Assembly (NCBI RefSeq): GCF_913777995.1
Contig: NZ_CAJYVE010000050.1
Coordinates: forward strand, 24,640 to 88,639
Direction of reading: 5' to 3'
Source of the DNA: an uncultured Pseudomonas sp.
Lineage (GTDB): Bacteria; Pseudomonadota; Gammaproteobacteria; Pseudomonadales; Pseudomonadaceae
Length of the DNA: 64,000 bases
Positions 9,008 through 18,396 of the stretch are shown piece by piece. The notes below the pieces were generated by a model. That model made no database searches, was not told where the DNA came from, and worked only from the letters and a program-made list of their open reading frames with translations. The translations under genes and the position numbers were made by a program. The first letter of the stretch is position 1. Every line of letters starts with the position of its first letter.

Positions 9008-9931
9008 ATGCAGATCGACGACGAACTGACCCTCAAGAAACTGGAAATCTTCCTGGCGTTCATGCGCACCGGCAATCTCAGCCGCGCCGCCGCCGAGCTG
9101 CAGACCAGCAACGTCAGCGTACACCGCGCCATTCACTCCCTGGAAAGCGCGCTGCGCTGCCCGCTGTTCAAGCACGAGGGGCGCAACCTGACACCGCTGG
9201 AAAGCGCCTACGTGCTCGAAGAACATGCCCAGAAGCTGGTGCAGGACGTACTCGGCGCCGTAGAACAGACCCGCCAGGCCGCTGGCTTCTCGGCGGCGCG
9301 CTTTCGCCTGGGGGCGTTGTATTCGCTGACGGTGCGCACCGTGCCGCAGCTGATCATGGGCCTGAAACTGCGCCGCAGCGAGCTGAACATCGACCTGGTG
9401 CTGGGCTCGAACATGGACCTGCTGTACAAACTCAAGAACATGGAAGTGGACGCGATGCTGGTGTCGCTGGACGAGAACGTCAACGACCCGGACTGCGATC
9501 ACCTGGCACTGTTCTCCGACGATATCTTCCTGGCCGTACCCGCCGACTCGGCATTCGCCGGGCATGCCGAAGTGGACCTTGCCGACCTGCGTGAAGAAAC
9601 CTTCATCACCCTCACCCAAGGCTTCGCCACCCATCGCGATGGCATTCGCGTGTTCCAGCAGGCCGGCTTCGAGCCGAAGGTGGCGATGCAGGTCAACGAC
9701 ATCTTCACCCTGCTGAGCATGGTCAGTTCCGGCGTCGGTTACGCCCTGCTGCCAGGGCGCATCGCTGCCGTATACGAGAACCGCGTGCGCTTGATCCCGC
9801 TGCAGGCGCGTTACCGCATGCAGCAGGACATCGGCGTGGTGTTCCTCAAGTCCCGCGAGCGCGACCCGAACCTGCTGGCCCTGGTCGCCGAGTGCCGCAT
9901 GTACGCCAGCCGCAGCCAGGGCCAGGCTTAG
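9008..9931 (+). CDS. mdcR: LysR-family regulator of malonate utilisation
   Basis: A 307-residue LysR-type transcription factor. The N-terminal winged helix-turn-helix is LEIFLAFMRTGNLSRAAAEL followed by a recognition helix ending SVHRAIHSLE. Residues ~95-300 form the two-lobed effector-binding domain. It faces the malonate decarboxylase operon convergently and sits at its far end, so it is called MdcR by similarity and context. It would activate mdc expression in the presence of malonate or an acyl derivative. A weak T-N11-A candidate site lies upstream of mdcA at 17436-17448. The LysR class is certain; target assignment is strong but contextual. Confidence 0.88.
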   Translation: MQIDDELTLKKLEIFLAFMRTGNLSRAAAELQTSNVSVHRAIHSLESALRCPLFKHEGRNLTPLESAYVLEEHAQKLVQDVLGAVEQTRQAAGFSAARFRLGALYSLTVRTVPQLIMGLKLRRSELNIDLVLGSNMDLLYKLKNMEVDAMLVSLDENVNDPDCDHLALFSDDIFLAVPADSAFAGHAEVDLADLREETFITLTQGFATHRDGIRVFQQAGFEPKVAMQVNDIFTLLSMVSSGVGYALLPGRIAAVYENRVRLIPLQARYRMQQDIGVVFLKSRERDPNLLALVAECRMYASRSQGQA

Positions 9932-9969
9932 CCGCTTTTCCGGGGTATAGAGGCCATTAATCCCCGTTG

Positions 9970-10049
9970 GAGCGAGCTTGCTCGCGAAGGCTGCGTCATG
10001 TTCACAGCCGATGCAGTGACTTTGCCGGCCTCTTCGCGAGCAAGCTCGC
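9970..10049. repeat. REP pair, family B
   Basis: GCGAGCTTGCTCGCGAA and TTCGCGAGCAAGCTCGC face each other around a centre with GTTCACAGCCGATGCAGTGAC. It fills the gap between convergent mdcR and madM and may act as a bidirectional 3'-end structure. The copy at 50180-50266 has a related centre. Confidence 0.88.
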
Positions 10050-10086
10050 CAACAAAAGCCAGCATGTGCAACGGCTGGTATCGCCA

Positions 10087-10851
10087 TCAACCCACCAGCC
10101 CGCGCATGGCGAAATACAGCACCGAAGGTCCCATCAGGCAGCCCAGCGCGGTGTAGAAGGCAGCGGTCAGGCAACCATAAGGCACCAGTTTCGGATCGGT
10201 GGCCGCCAGGCCGCCGGCCACGCCGCTGGAGGTGCCCATCAGCCCGCCGAAGATCACTGCGCTGCCTGGGTTGTTCAGGCCGATGAAGGGCGCTACGAAC
10301 GGGGTGGCGACCATCACCAGAATCGCCTTGATCAACCCGGCGGCAATCGACAGGGCCATGACATCGGAACTGGCGCCGATGGCGGCACCGGTCACCGGGC
10401 CGACGATATAGGTCACCGCCCCCGCACCGATGGTGGTCAGGCTCACCGCGTCGGTGTACCCGAAAGCCATGGCCACACCCACCCCAGCGATGAAGGACGT
10501 GCCGATGCCGACGAACAGCGACAGCACACCGGCCACACCCGCGCGTTTGAGTTCACCGACGTTCACGCCGAAGGCCGTGGCGACGATCGCCAGGTCACGC
10601 AACATGGCGCCGCCCAGCAGGCCGATGCCGGACAACAGCGGCAGGTCGACCACACCTTTCTGCCCGCCAGTCATGGCCCCGCCGATATAGGCCAGGAGCA
10701 AGCCAAGCAGAATCGCCACGGCGGAGCCGTGCAGCCGACCTTTGGTGAATCGGTTGGAGAACCAGTAGGAGACCCACATGGTGATGCCGATGATGGCGAA
10801 GCCGCCGACCAGGCCGTAGCCGCTGGCCACTTTCATGAGTGCGTCATGCAT
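10087..10851 (-). CDS. madM: Malonate:Na+ symporter subunit MadM
   Basis: A 254-residue, strongly hydrophobic protein, the large subunit of the two-part MadL/MadM malonate importer. Motifs include SYWFSNRFTKGRLHGSAVAI and the glycine-rich GLMGTSSGVAGGLAA segment. The start at 10851 (MHDALMKV) lies 5 bases after madL. It is the last gene of the minus-strand mdc operon and imports the substrate that the decarboxylase consumes. A longer frame to 11271 is rejected because it would cover madL. Confidence 0.95.
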   Translation of the reverse strand: MHDALMKVASGYGLVGGFAIIGITMWVSYWFSNRFTKGRLHGSAVAILLGLLLAYIGGAMTGGQKGVVDLPLLSGIGLLGGAMLRDLAIVATAFGVNVGELKRAGVAGVLSLFVGIGTSFIAGVGVAMAFGYTDAVSLTTIGAGAVTYIVGPVTGAAIGASSDVMALSIAAGLIKAILVMVATPFVAPFIGLNNPGSAVIFGGLMGTSSGVAGGLAATDPKLVPYGCLTAAFYTALGCLMGPSVLYFAMRGLVG

Positions 10852-10856
10852 GCCGG

Positions 10857-11255
10857 TCACCCCGCCGTCTTGCTGGGAGCCACGGCTTGCGGCTCGCTGG
10901 AACGGCTGTTCATGCGGTTGAGCACCGGCACCAGGGCAAAGGCCACGGCCACCGCCAGGGTGCCCGCGAGGATCGCCATAGGGCCGCCCTTGAGAGCGCC
11001 GTAGACGTTCTGCTGGGCCGCCATGGCCACCACGATAGGGATATACACCGCGCTCCAGAACTCCACGCCCTGTTCGGACTTGGCGTTGAGTACGCCGCGT
11101 TTGCTCAGGTAGCTGCCCAGGCCGATCAGCAGCAGCATGGCGATGCCGACACCGCCGACGTTGGCCGGTACGCCGATGAGTTTGCCAAGGACCTCGCCGA
11201 TGAAAATGCCGGCCAGGGTACAGAACGCCAGAAACGCCACACCATAGATAATCAT
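10857..11255 (-). CDS. madL: Malonate transporter subunit MadL
   Basis: A 132-residue membrane protein, the small subunit of the MadLM malonate/sodium symporter. It has about four hydrophobic helices beginning MIIYGVAFLAFCTLAGIFIG, and a charged C-terminal tail. GAGGAA precedes ATG at 11255. It lies 73 bases downstream of mdcH and 5 bases before madM, so it belongs to the same transcription unit. Confidence 0.95.
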   Translation of the reverse strand: MIIYGVAFLAFCTLAGIFIGEVLGKLIGVPANVGGVGIAMLLLIGLGSYLSKRGVLNAKSEQGVEFWSAVYIPIVVAMAAQQNVYGALKGGPMAILAGTLAVAVAFALVPVLNRMNSRSSEPQAVAPSKTAG

Positions 11256-11328
11256 TGTTGTTATTCCTCAATTGCTTTGCCGAAGTTGTTGTTCTTGTGC
11301 TTCTTAGCAGTCGCTTGCGGATTTCATC

Positions 11329-12255
11329 TCATGGGTGGCGGCTTCCCTCCTCTCGCGATAGCGCGATCAGGCTGTCCAGGCGGGCGCCGTCGAAGGCGGT
11401 CAGCGTGGCCCGTTGCAGAACCTTGCGACCCAGGCCGGTGAGCACCGCCCCTGGCGGCATCTCGATCTGTAGCGTGACGCCCCGCTCGTGGGCGGTTTCC
11501 ACGGTGCTGCGCCAGTCGATGACCCGGCACATGTTGAAGGCCAGGTCGTCGCGCAGCCGCTCGGGCTGCACCACCGGCCGGGCCGTGGTGCCGCTCAGGT
11601 AGCGCAGCCGTGGCATACGCACCTCGACCGCGGCGAAAGCCTCGGCCAGCTGCCGCGCCGGGGCGTCGAGCAGCGCGCAATGCGACGGCACGCTGACCGC
11701 CAGGCGCTTGGTGCCGCTGGCGCCAGCGGCCTTGGCGAGCGTCGCCACCAGCTGCATCGCGGCATCGCTACCGGCGATCACCATCTGCCGCTCGGCATTG
11801 ATATTGGCCAGGTACACCGGCCCCTCGGCCTTGGCCAGCAGCGCCTCGACCTCGTGTTGCTCCAGGCCGAGGATCGCGGTCATGCCGTAACCCTCGGGAT
11901 AGGCGTCCTGCATCAACTGACCACGCAGCGCCACCAGACGCAGGGCGTCGTCGAAATCCACAGCCTCGGCGACCACGGCCGCCGGATAGGCGCCGATGGA
12001 CAACCCGGCCACGAATTCCGGGGTACAGCCCTGCTCACGCAGCAGTCGGGCCGCTGCCACCCCGGCGATCAGCAGGCACAGCTGCACGGCACGGGTGCCG
12101 CGCAACGCCACTTCGCTGTCCAGCGTCAGAGCGTCCTCGCCCAGCACCGCACTGGCCCGCGCCAGGGTGTCGCGCACGACACCCGCGTCGGGCAGCCGAT
12201 GCAGCAGGCCGGGCTTCTGCGCGCCCTGGCCGGGGAACACCCACAGGCTGCTCAT
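11329..12255 (-). CDS. mdcH: Malonyl-CoA:ACP transacylase of malonate decarboxylase (epsilon subunit)
   Basis: MdcH loads the first malonyl group from malonyl-CoA onto the acetyl-depleted carrier protein, starting the decarboxylase cycle. The 308-residue protein has the acyltransferase fold: WVFPGQGAQKPG at the N terminus, the nucleophile elbow GLSIGAYPA (GxSxG), and the histidine region SVPSHCALLDAPA. Start ATG at 12255 overlaps the mdcG stop (ATGA), supporting it over longer readings of the frame. Confidence 0.95.
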   Translation of the reverse strand: MSSLWVFPGQGAQKPGLLHRLPDAGVVRDTLARASAVLGEDALTLDSEVALRGTRAVQLCLLIAGVAAARLLREQGCTPEFVAGLSIGAYPAAVVAEAVDFDDALRLVALRGQLMQDAYPEGYGMTAILGLEQHEVEALLAKAEGPVYLANINAERQMVIAGSDAAMQLVATLAKAAGASGTKRLAVSVPSHCALLDAPARQLAEAFAAVEVRMPRLRYLSGTTARPVVQPERLRDDLAFNMCRVIDWRSTVETAHERGVTLQIEMPPGAVLTGLGRKVLQRATLTAFDGARLDSLIALSREEGSRHP

Positions 12256-12860
12256 GCACAGGCCTCCAGCGGTTGCCAAGGATTGCTGACCAGACGCGCG
12301 CCGTGGTCGGTCTTGAGCATCACCTGCCGCGCCGTACCGGCCCATTCGCGCAGCGCCAGGCCACCGGCAGGCAGTTGCAGTTGTACGTCGACCCGGCATG
12401 CCGCCCGCTCCAGCTCGGCGACCAGTTCGGCGGCCCAACCCCGCGACAGGTGCTGCGGGGTGCGCAGGATCAGGTCCAGGTCGCTGCCCTGGTGCAACAC
12501 GGTGAGGCCGGTCGCCAGTTGGTAACCGGCGCTGCCACCCACCCCCCAGACCAGGCCCAGGGCATCGAACAGCGGGCGCAACTGGCGCAGCGCCTGCAAG
12601 GCCGGCCAGTCACCTTCGGCCTCGACACTGGCCAGTTGCTCCGGGCTGACCCGGCGCCGGATGGCCGCACGCGGCAGGCCAGCAGCATAGCGCTGGTCGC
12701 GGCGCGGCCCACGAATGCCCACCGCCACCAGGTCGGCCGCCAGCGCCTCGCGGCGCACCACCACCGGCTGGCCCTGCTCCAGCACCGCGTGCACCCAGGC
12801 GGGCGCAGCGTCGAGCCGGGGCATGCCCCAGAGCAGGTCGTGCGGCAGTGGGCCGTGCAT
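12252..12860 (-). CDS. mdcG: Malonate decarboxylase holo-ACP synthase (phosphoribosyl-dephospho-CoA transferase)
   Basis: MdcG transfers the 2'-(5''-phosphoribosyl)-3'-dephospho-CoA prosthetic group onto the serine of the carrier protein MdcC. The 202-residue protein contains the nucleotidyltransferase-like motif GSDLDLIL and GIRGPRRDQRYA. The ATG at 12860 shares a base with the mdcE stop codon (TAATG), and its own stop overlaps mdcH by 4 bases, so translation is tightly coupled. It works with MdcB, which makes the prosthetic-group precursor. Confidence 0.93.
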   Translation of the reverse strand: MHGPLPHDLLWGMPRLDAAPAWVHAVLEQGQPVVVRREALAADLVAVGIRGPRRDQRYAAGLPRAAIRRRVSPEQLASVEAEGDWPALQALRQLRPLFDALGLVWGVGGSAGYQLATGLTVLHQGSDLDLILRTPQHLSRGWAAELVAELERAACRVDVQLQLPAGGLALREWAGTARQVMLKTDHGARLVSNPWQPLEACA

Positions 12861-13660
12861 TACCACTGCTCCCGCAGCAGTTCCCGGACCCTGGTCGAGG
12901 CGGCGCGATGGGCAGCGCCGAGGCGACCGCGCAAGTCAGTGCCGCTGCGCCGCACATCTTCGATGGCCGACGCCAGCACTTGGCACACCTGGGCCAGGTC
13001 CTGTGCCTGAGGCCGGTCGATCTGCGTAACGCTGAGGGTTTCCCAGAGCAGGCCCAGGCTGGCGTAGCTGTCGATGTCGTAGGCCATGGGCGGGATGCGG
13101 GCGGCGAACGTCTCCAGTTCCTCGACGCTGCGCAGGGTCACCCGCGCCGCCGAGGCCTTGCCCATGGCGTGCACCATGACACCGGGATCACGCAGGGCGA
13201 TCAGGCGGTTGGCCTGGTAACCGTGGGCCAGGAAGGCACCGGACATTGCCTTGCCGACCAGCAGACCGATGACCGGGTGGCCGGCCAGGCGCGCCCGTGC
13301 ATAGCTGTCTACCGCTCCGGCCAGCGCCTGGTGGATGCCCAGCGCTTCCTCGCGGCGGCCATAGGCCTGGCTGGGCACGTCGATGATCGCCACCAGCGCA
13401 CGTTTTACCGCCTGGTCGCGGTCTAGCTCGATGGCCTGATCTACGGCCTTGGCCAGTCCCCAGCCTTCCAGCAGACCGACCTCGCCCTGACGGGCGCGGG
13501 GGAACGGGTTGCCACTGTGCGGGATGACCGCCAGGAAACGTACCGCGGCATCGCCCAGCCGGCCATCGGCCGCCAGCACCGAAGCCGGCAGGCCGTCGAT
13601 GCGCGGCGCGCCGTCGGTCAGGGCGGCGAACCAGTTTTCACCACGTTGCGAGGCGCTCAT
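12860..13660 (-). CDS. mdcE: Malonate decarboxylase gamma subunit
   Basis: A 266-residue carboxyltransferase-like subunit that, with MdcD, decarboxylates malonyl-S-ACP to acetyl-S-ACP. The crotonase-like fold is indicated by ALVAIIDVPSQAYGRREEALGIHQAL and the glycine-rich KAMSGAFLAHGYQANR segment. Start at 13660 overlaps the mdcD stop by 4 bases (ATGA). Length and position in the mdcABCDEGH order are normal. Confidence 0.95.
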   Translation of the reverse strand: MSASQRGENWFAALTDGAPRIDGLPASVLAADGRLGDAAVRFLAVIPHSGNPFPRARQGEVGLLEGWGLAKAVDQAIELDRDQAVKRALVAIIDVPSQAYGRREEALGIHQALAGAVDSYARARLAGHPVIGLLVGKAMSGAFLAHGYQANRLIALRDPGVMVHAMGKASAARVTLRSVEELETFAARIPPMAYDIDSYASLGLLWETLSVTQIDRPQAQDLAQVCQVLASAIEDVRRSGTDLRGRLGAAHRAASTRVRELLREQW

Positions 13661-14508
13661 GGGCGGGCTCCTGTGTAGAGGTTGCGCACGGTCTGCGGGT
13701 CGATCTGCGGCGTGGTGTCCAGCTCGGCGAGCTTGCCCAGGTAAGCCTCGTAGTCACCGCTGCGGTGCCGGGCGGGTACGCCCTGCTGCAGCCAACCGGC
13801 CACCTGCTGACGGATCGCCGCGCTGTCGTCGGCGGCAAAACCGTCCACCAGGCCACTGGCGAAACGCTGCTCACCGCCGGTCAGGCTCCAGATGAAAGGC
13901 CGGTCGCGGGAGTCGTATTCCTCGATGCCGGCTTCCTGCTCGATCACTTGCGGGCCGTTGAGGCCCAGGCGGGCTTCACGGGTCACCAGCAGGTAGCTGC
14001 ACAGCCCGGCGGCGATGGACATGCCACCGAAGCAACCCACGCTACCGGCAATCACCCCGATCACCGGCTGGTACTGGCGCAGGTCGACGATCGCCGCCTG
14101 GATCTCGGCAATCGCTGCCAGGCCCAGGTTGGCTTCCTGCAGGCGCACGCCACCGGTCTCCAGCAGCAGAATCGCGGCGGTGGGGATGCCGCGGCGGTTG
14201 TCTTCGGCCGCCAGCTCCAGGGCACCGGCCATCTTGGCGCCGCCCACCTCCCCCATGCTGCCGCCCTGGAAGGCGCCTTCGATGGCGGCGATCACCACCG
14301 GGCGACCGTCCAGGGTGCCTTTGCCGACCACCACCCCGTCGTCGGCTTGCGGCACCACACCCTGCTGCGGCAGCCAGGGCGAGATCACGCGCTGGAAGGG
14401 GTCGAGCAGTTCACGAAAGCTGCCGGCATCCAGCAGCGCCTTGGCCCGCTGCCGCGCACCGAGTTCGATGAAGCTCTGCTGGTTGAGCAAACGTGCGGTA
14501 TCAGTCAT
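13657..14508 (-). CDS. mdcD: Malonate decarboxylase beta subunit
   Basis: A 283-residue subunit of the carboxy-lyase heterodimer MdcD-MdcE, related to the beta domain of biotin-dependent carboxyltransferases. Features are GGSMGEVGGAKMAGALE, LLLETGGVRLQEANLG and GSVGCFGGMSIAAGL, which form the oxyanion-hole loops. No biotin is needed in this enzyme type. The start at 14508 overlaps the end of mdcC by 8 bases and has AGGAGGTC upstream inside mdcC. Confidence 0.96.
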   Translation of the reverse strand: MTDTARLLNQQSFIELGARQRAKALLDAGSFRELLDPFQRVISPWLPQQGVVPQADDGVVVGKGTLDGRPVVIAAIEGAFQGGSMGEVGGAKMAGALELAAEDNRRGIPTAAILLLETGGVRLQEANLGLAAIAEIQAAIVDLRQYQPVIGVIAGSVGCFGGMSIAAGLCSYLLVTREARLGLNGPQVIEQEAGIEEYDSRDRPFIWSLTGGEQRFASGLVDGFAADDSAAIRQQVAGWLQQGVPARHRSGDYEAYLGKLAELDTTPQIDPQTVRNLYTGARP

Positions 14509-14800
14509 GGCCGACCTCCTCGAAGCCTTGTTCCAGGCGCAGGCGCACCACCCCCGGCGTGGCGCCGAAGTCGTGGATGTCGATGTTCAGCGCCGCCGGG
14601 GTCTGGCCGTCGAACATGCGCTCGAACAGATGCTGCCAACGCGATGCGGCGCCGCTGACCGAAGTCACCACGCGGATCGCCAGCTTGCCCGGCTGACCCG
14701 GTTCGATCAGCACTTCCAGGTCACCGGAGCCGACACAGCCGACCAGCGCCCGGCCACGGGGCGGTTGTCCGGCGGGAAATTCGAATTGCAGGGTTTCCAT
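14501..14800 (-). CDS. mdcC: Malonate decarboxylase acyl carrier protein (delta subunit)
   Basis: The 99-residue carrier protein that holds the malonyl and acetyl groups as thioesters. Its unusual prosthetic group, derived from dephospho-CoA, is attached to a conserved serine; Ser25 in VGCVGSGDLEVL is the expected site. It is made active by MdcB and MdcG and serviced by MdcA, MdcH and MdcD-E, all in this operon. Two bases separate its start from the mdcB stop, and it overlaps mdcD. Confidence 0.95.
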   Translation of the reverse strand: METLQFEFPAGQPPRGRALVGCVGSGDLEVLIEPGQPGKLAIRVVTSVSGAASRWQHLFERMFDGQTPAALNIDIHDFGATPGVVRLRLEQGFEEVGHD

Positions 14801-14802
14801 GC

Positions 14803-15678
14803 TCAGTTACTCCTCGAAACGTGGCCGAGCGCAGGCTCCAGGCCATCGATGAACAGACAGGCGGCCAACAGGTCGGCGGCGCCGCCCGGTGAGGCATTCA
14901 GGCCCACCAGCTCACGGTCCAATGCCTGCAACTGACGACGCCCGGCCAGGCTGGCGCTGCCACCGGCCTCCAGGACACGTCGTGCGCCCTGCTGCATGGC
15001 CTGCAGCCCTTCTGGCCCGGCGCGGTGCAGCACGCAGGTGTCGTCCAGGGTGGTCATGATCGCCAACAGCGCATCCAACCGGGCGTTCTGCTCGCCGCTG
15101 CCTTGGGCGCGGCTGCGGCGCAGTTGCGGCAGGCCCTGGCCGGTCACTGCCGGAAAGCCCCGTTGCGCTTGTTCGCGAGCGCCGCCGTTGCCGTAGCGCT
15201 GCGCCACCGCGCGGCCATGGCTGGGCACCGAACCGGCGTGAGGGTCGTCGATCAACGCCAGTTGCGCGGCGCGGCGGCACACGCCGGAGGCCGAGCCGTC
15301 GGCGGGGTCCAGCGCCGCACCCGCCACCAGCAGGCCCAAGGCCCAGATCGCCCCGCGATGCGTGTTCACGCCGCCGGTGGTGCGCAGCATGTCGGCTTCG
15401 CCTTCACGGCCCAGACGCCCCAGGGTTTCCCGCAGGGTCCGGTCGATGGCGCCGCGCCGCACAGCGGCTTCGGCCATCTGCTGGAAGGCTGGCCACAGCG
15501 ACAGCGCCGAGGCCTGCATCAGCCCCAGGTGCATGTCGTGGTGGGCACCACTGCTGCGTCGGTCGACCAGCGCCGGCTTGGGCGACAGTTCGGCTTCGTC
15601 AATCAGCGCGGCGACGGCCAGGTCGGCCAGCTGATCGGCCCGCGACAGCTCGGCCCGATGAATAGGCAAGGCGTTCAT
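14803..15678 (-). CDS. mdcB: Triphosphoribosyl-dephospho-CoA synthase
   Basis: MdcB (CitG-like) joins ATP and dephospho-CoA to make the prosthetic-group precursor for MdcC. The 291-residue, mostly helical protein has [17 protein letters not shown] near the N terminus and [16 protein letters not shown], both signature segments of the CitG/MdcB family. The ATG at 15678 shares its first base with the last base of the mdcA stop; the longer frame to 15726 would overlap mdcA and is rejected. Confidence 0.95.
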   Translation of the reverse strand: MNALPIHRAELSRADQLADLAVAALIDEAELSPKPALVDRRSSGAHHDMHLGLMQASALSLWPAFQQMAEAAVRRGAIDRTLRETLGRLGREGEADMLRTTGGVNTHRGAIWALGLLVAGAALDPADGSASGVCRRAAQLALIDDPHAGSVPSHGRAVAQRYGNGGAREQAQRGFPAVTGQGLPQLRRSRAQGSGEQNARLDALLAIMTTLDDTCVLHRAGPEGLQAMQQGARRVLEAGGSASLAGRRQLQALDRELVGLNASPGGAADLLAACLFIDGLEPALGHVSRSN

Positions 15679-17354
15679 CACCAGCTCCTGAATTTGGCAG
15701 GCGGGTTGTACAGGCCGCCGGACCATTCGACCAGGTCGGCGATGCTCTTGGCCGCCAGCAGCTCGCGGCTGGCGTCGGTGCGGCGAATGCCAAGGTCTTC
15801 GGGCAATGCGATCAGCCCTTCACGACGCAACCGTGCGGTCTCTTTCGGGTCGTGGCGCAGGCCGATGGCGGTGACCCCGGCCACCGCAGCGATCATCGCG
15901 CGGCGCTCTTCCAGGCTGCGCGCGCGGTACAGGTAGGCGATGCCTTCTTCGGTGAGCAGGTGGGTGACGTCGTCGCCGTAGATCATGATCGGCGCCAGCG
16001 GCATGCCGCTTTTCTTCGCCACTTCCACCGCGTCCAGGGTGTCGACGAAGGTCGGTTTGCCGCCCTCCTGGAAGGTCTCGACCATCTGCACCACCAGTTT
16101 CTTGCCGCGCTCCAGGTAGGCCGCCGGACCGTCGCCGGTTGCGGTGCGCATGTCCAGCCAGGCCGGGGTGCCGTGACGGCGGCCACGCGGGTCATGGCCC
16201 ATGTTCGGCGCGCCGCCGAAGCCGGCCAGGCGGCCACGGGTGACGGTGGAGGAATGGCCATCGCCATCGACCTGCAGGGTGGCGCCGATGAACAGGTCCA
16301 CGGCGTACTGCCCGGCCAGCTGGCAGAGCTGGCGGTTGGAACGCAGCGAGCCGTCGCGGCCGGTGAAGAACACGTCGGGGCGCGCCGCCACGTAGTTCTC
16401 CATGCCCAGTTCGGTGCCGAAGCAATGCACGCTCTGCACCCAGCCGCTCTCGATGGCGGGAATCAAGGTGGGGTGCGGGTTGAGGGTCCAGTTGCGGCAG
16501 ATCTTGCCTTTCAGGCCCAGGGATTCGCCGTAGGTGGGCAGAATCAGCTCGATGGCGGCGGTGTTGAAGCCGATACCGTGGTTGAGCGACTGAACGTTGT
16601 GTTTCTCGTAGATGCCACGGATCGCCATCATCGCCATCAGCACATGCACCGGCTTGATGTGCCGGGGGTCGCGGGTGAACAGCGGCTCGATGTAGAACGG
16701 CTTGTCGGCGACCACCACGAAGTCGACCCAGGAGGCCGGGATGTCGACGCGCGGCAGGTCGCTGACGTCATCCACCAGCTGGTTGACCTGGACGATGACG
16801 ATGCCGTCGCTGAACGCCGCCGGCTCGATCAGCGCCGGGCTGTCTTCGGTGCTAGGGCCGGTGTAGATGTTGCCGGCGCGGTCGGCCATGAAGCCGGCCG
16901 AAAGCACCACGTTGGGGATCAGGTCCACCACCAGGCGCGAGTAGAGTTCGATGTAGGTGTGGATGGCGCCGATTTCCAGCAGCCCGTCTTCCAGCAACTG
17001 GCTGATGCGCAGGCTCTGGGTACCGGCGAAGGAGAAGTCCAGCTTGCGGGCGATACCGCGTTCGAAGAGGTCCAGGTGCTCGGAACGGCCGACGCTGGGC
17101 ATGATCATGTGCAGGTCGTGGACCTTGCCGGGGTCGACCTTGACCAGCGAACGGGACAGGAAGTCGGCCTGCTTCTGGTTGTTGCCCTCCAGCACCACCC
17201 GATCACCGGGCACCAGCAGCGCCTGCAACGCAGCGACGATGTTCTCGGTGGGAATCACCACACCATCGGCCAAGGGCCGGACCTGGTCCAGGCGTCGCTG
17301 TTTCTCGCTGCGACGCCGCGACCAGCGCGCGTCGGGGTTATTTATCGTTGTCAT
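15678..17354 (-). CDS. mdcA: Malonate decarboxylase alpha subunit (acetyl-S-ACP:malonate ACP transferase)
   Basis: MdcA swaps the acetyl group on MdcC for malonate, releasing acetate and regenerating malonyl-S-ACP. The 558-residue protein belongs to the CoA-transferase-like family. Motifs include [34 protein letters not shown] and the [20 protein letters not shown] loop. ATG at 17354 has GTGGAG 6 bases upstream, and the product begins [11 protein letters not shown]. It is the first gene of a nine-gene minus-strand operon (mdcABCDEGH-madLM), so the promoter lies in 17355-17445. Confidence 0.97.
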   Translation of the reverse strand: MTTINNPDARWSRRRSEKQRRLDQVRPLADGVVIPTENIVAALQALLVPGDRVVLEGNNQKQADFLSRSLVKVDPGKVHDLHMIMPSVGRSEHLDLFERGIARKLDFSFAGTQSLRISQLLEDGLLEIGAIHTYIELYSRLVVDLIPNVVLSAGFMADRAGNIYTGPSTEDSPALIEPAAFSDGIVIVQVNQLVDDVSDLPRVDIPASWVDFVVVADKPFYIEPLFTRDPRHIKPVHVLMAMMAIRGIYEKHNVQSLNHGIGFNTAAIELILPTYGESLGLKGKICRNWTLNPHPTLIPAIESGWVQSVHCFGTELGMENYVAARPDVFFTGRDGSLRSNRQLCQLAGQYAVDLFIGATLQVDGDGHSSTVTRGRLAGFGGAPNMGHDPRGRRHGTPAWLDMRTATGDGPAAYLERGKKLVVQMVETFQEGGKPTFVDTLDAVEVAKKSGMPLAPIMIYGDDVTHLLTEEGIAYLYRARSLEERRAMIAAVAGVTAIGLRHDPKETARLRREGLIALPEDLGIRRTDASRELLAAKSIADLVEWSGGLYNPPAKFRSW

Positions 17355-17435
17355 GGTCACTCCACGAGGTTCGCTGTCGTGGGTCACCTTAGAAGCCGCC
17401 GGGCCAGGCATCAATCAAGCTGAGCGGCGGATCGT

Positions 17436-17448
17436 TACGCTGAAGTTA
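17436..17448 (-). promoter_or_regulatory. Candidate LysR-type (T-N11-A) site upstream of mdcA
   Basis: On the minus strand the sequence TAACTTCAGCGTA fits the LysR T-N11-A rule with partial symmetry, about 85 bases upstream of the mdcA start. It overlaps the stop codon of the next gene. It is the only candidate I can point to for MdcR; such short matches occur by chance. Confidence 0.25.
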
Positions 17449-18396
17449 ATGGTCAGGAGCCCGTCCGCGTCCAAGCTGCTGCAGGCCGCTGTAGGCCGCC
17501 CGCGCCCAATGCTCGACCCTGGCCTTGAGCAGCTCGCTGGCCTCCTCCTGCTTGTGCTGACTGTCGCCCACGAACACCTGCGCGGGCTGCTTGGCATGCT
17601 GTCGGCTCGCCGCCCGGGCCGTCTCGCGGTCCTGCGCCGTGAGGCCCAGCAAGTCGCCCAGCGGGCCGTGCATGGCTTCAAGCACATCGCGATAGTCGAG
17701 CGCCCAGCCGCCGGCCCTCCGGCATTGCTCCAGCCCCAGCGCCAGCGTGCGCCCCACCCGCCCGGCGATGAAATCCTCGCGGCAGGCCGGGTCATGAGCG
17801 GGGTCGTCCAGGCAACTGGCACCAATCATGCCAGGCACCATGTGCATGCCGGGGGCACGCCGATGCGACACGGCGATTTCCAGCGGGTCGCGGTAGATGA
17901 ACAGCCATGGCACCTGGGGAAACACCTCGCGCATCAGCGGCAGTTCACCGATGTTCCAGGCATCGTGCTTGATCACCAGCGCCCGCTCGGTGCCTCGGCG
18001 AGCCTGACCATAGGCCGCCAGCAGCCCGCGCAAGGCCGCTTGCCGCAGCACCGGTGCCATGTTCGCACGCAGCAGCGTGTCGACAGGCGGTGCCTCGGAA
18101 ATGACGATGAACGCGTCGAGACAGGCCAGCATCTGGCACACCAGGGTCGAGCCACAGCGCGATGCATGGTGGATGAAGGCGACCGGTTGAATATCCGCCA
18201 CTGGCCACTCACACAGCACCTGCAGCGGCGTTTGCCGACGCAAGGCCTGGTTGAACGGCAAGCGCAGCGCCTGTTCCACGGCATCGCGAAAGAACGGTTG
18301 CTCCAGAGGCTGCTGGCCAAACCAGCACCAGTCCACCCACCACTGGCCGTCCTGCTGCCAGATCCGAATGGGCAGCCAGCCTTTCAGGCTGTCCAT
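17446..18396 (-). CDS. Sulfotransferase-like P-loop protein
   Basis: A 316-residue protein with a sulfotransferase-type PAPS-binding loop, FIHHASRCGSTLVCQML at about residues 73-89, and a later RDPLEIAVSHR segment matching the 3'-phosphate-binding Arg/Ser region. No signal peptide or membrane span, so it is cytosolic. It is the last gene of a five-gene run with the beta-hydroxylase-like gene (13-base overlap), a TolC homologue, the giant surface protein and a second sulfotransferase. The expected reaction is sulfate transfer from PAPS; the acceptor is unknown. Context suggests the giant protein or something made with it. Confidence 0.75.
   Translation of the reverse strand: MDSLKGWLPIRIWQQDGQWWVDWCWFGQQPLEQPFFRDAVEQALRLPFNQALRRQTPLQVLCEWPVADIQPVAFIHHASRCGSTLVCQMLACLDAFIVISEAPPVDTLLRANMAPVLRQAALRGLLAAYGQARRGTERALVIKHDAWNIGELPLMREVFPQVPWLFIYRDPLEIAVSHRRAPGMHMVPGMIGASCLDDPAHDPACREDFIAGRVGRTLALGLEQCRRAGGWALDYRDVLEAMHGPLGDLLGLTAQDRETARAASRQHAKQPAQVFVGDSQHKQEEASELLKARVEHWARAAYSGLQQLGRGRAPDH

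Noticed and set aside
10087-11271. One 394-codon fused madL-madM reading
   Set aside because: The N-terminal part of that frame is out of frame with the clear MadL protein and has no membrane-protein character; MadM starts at 10851.
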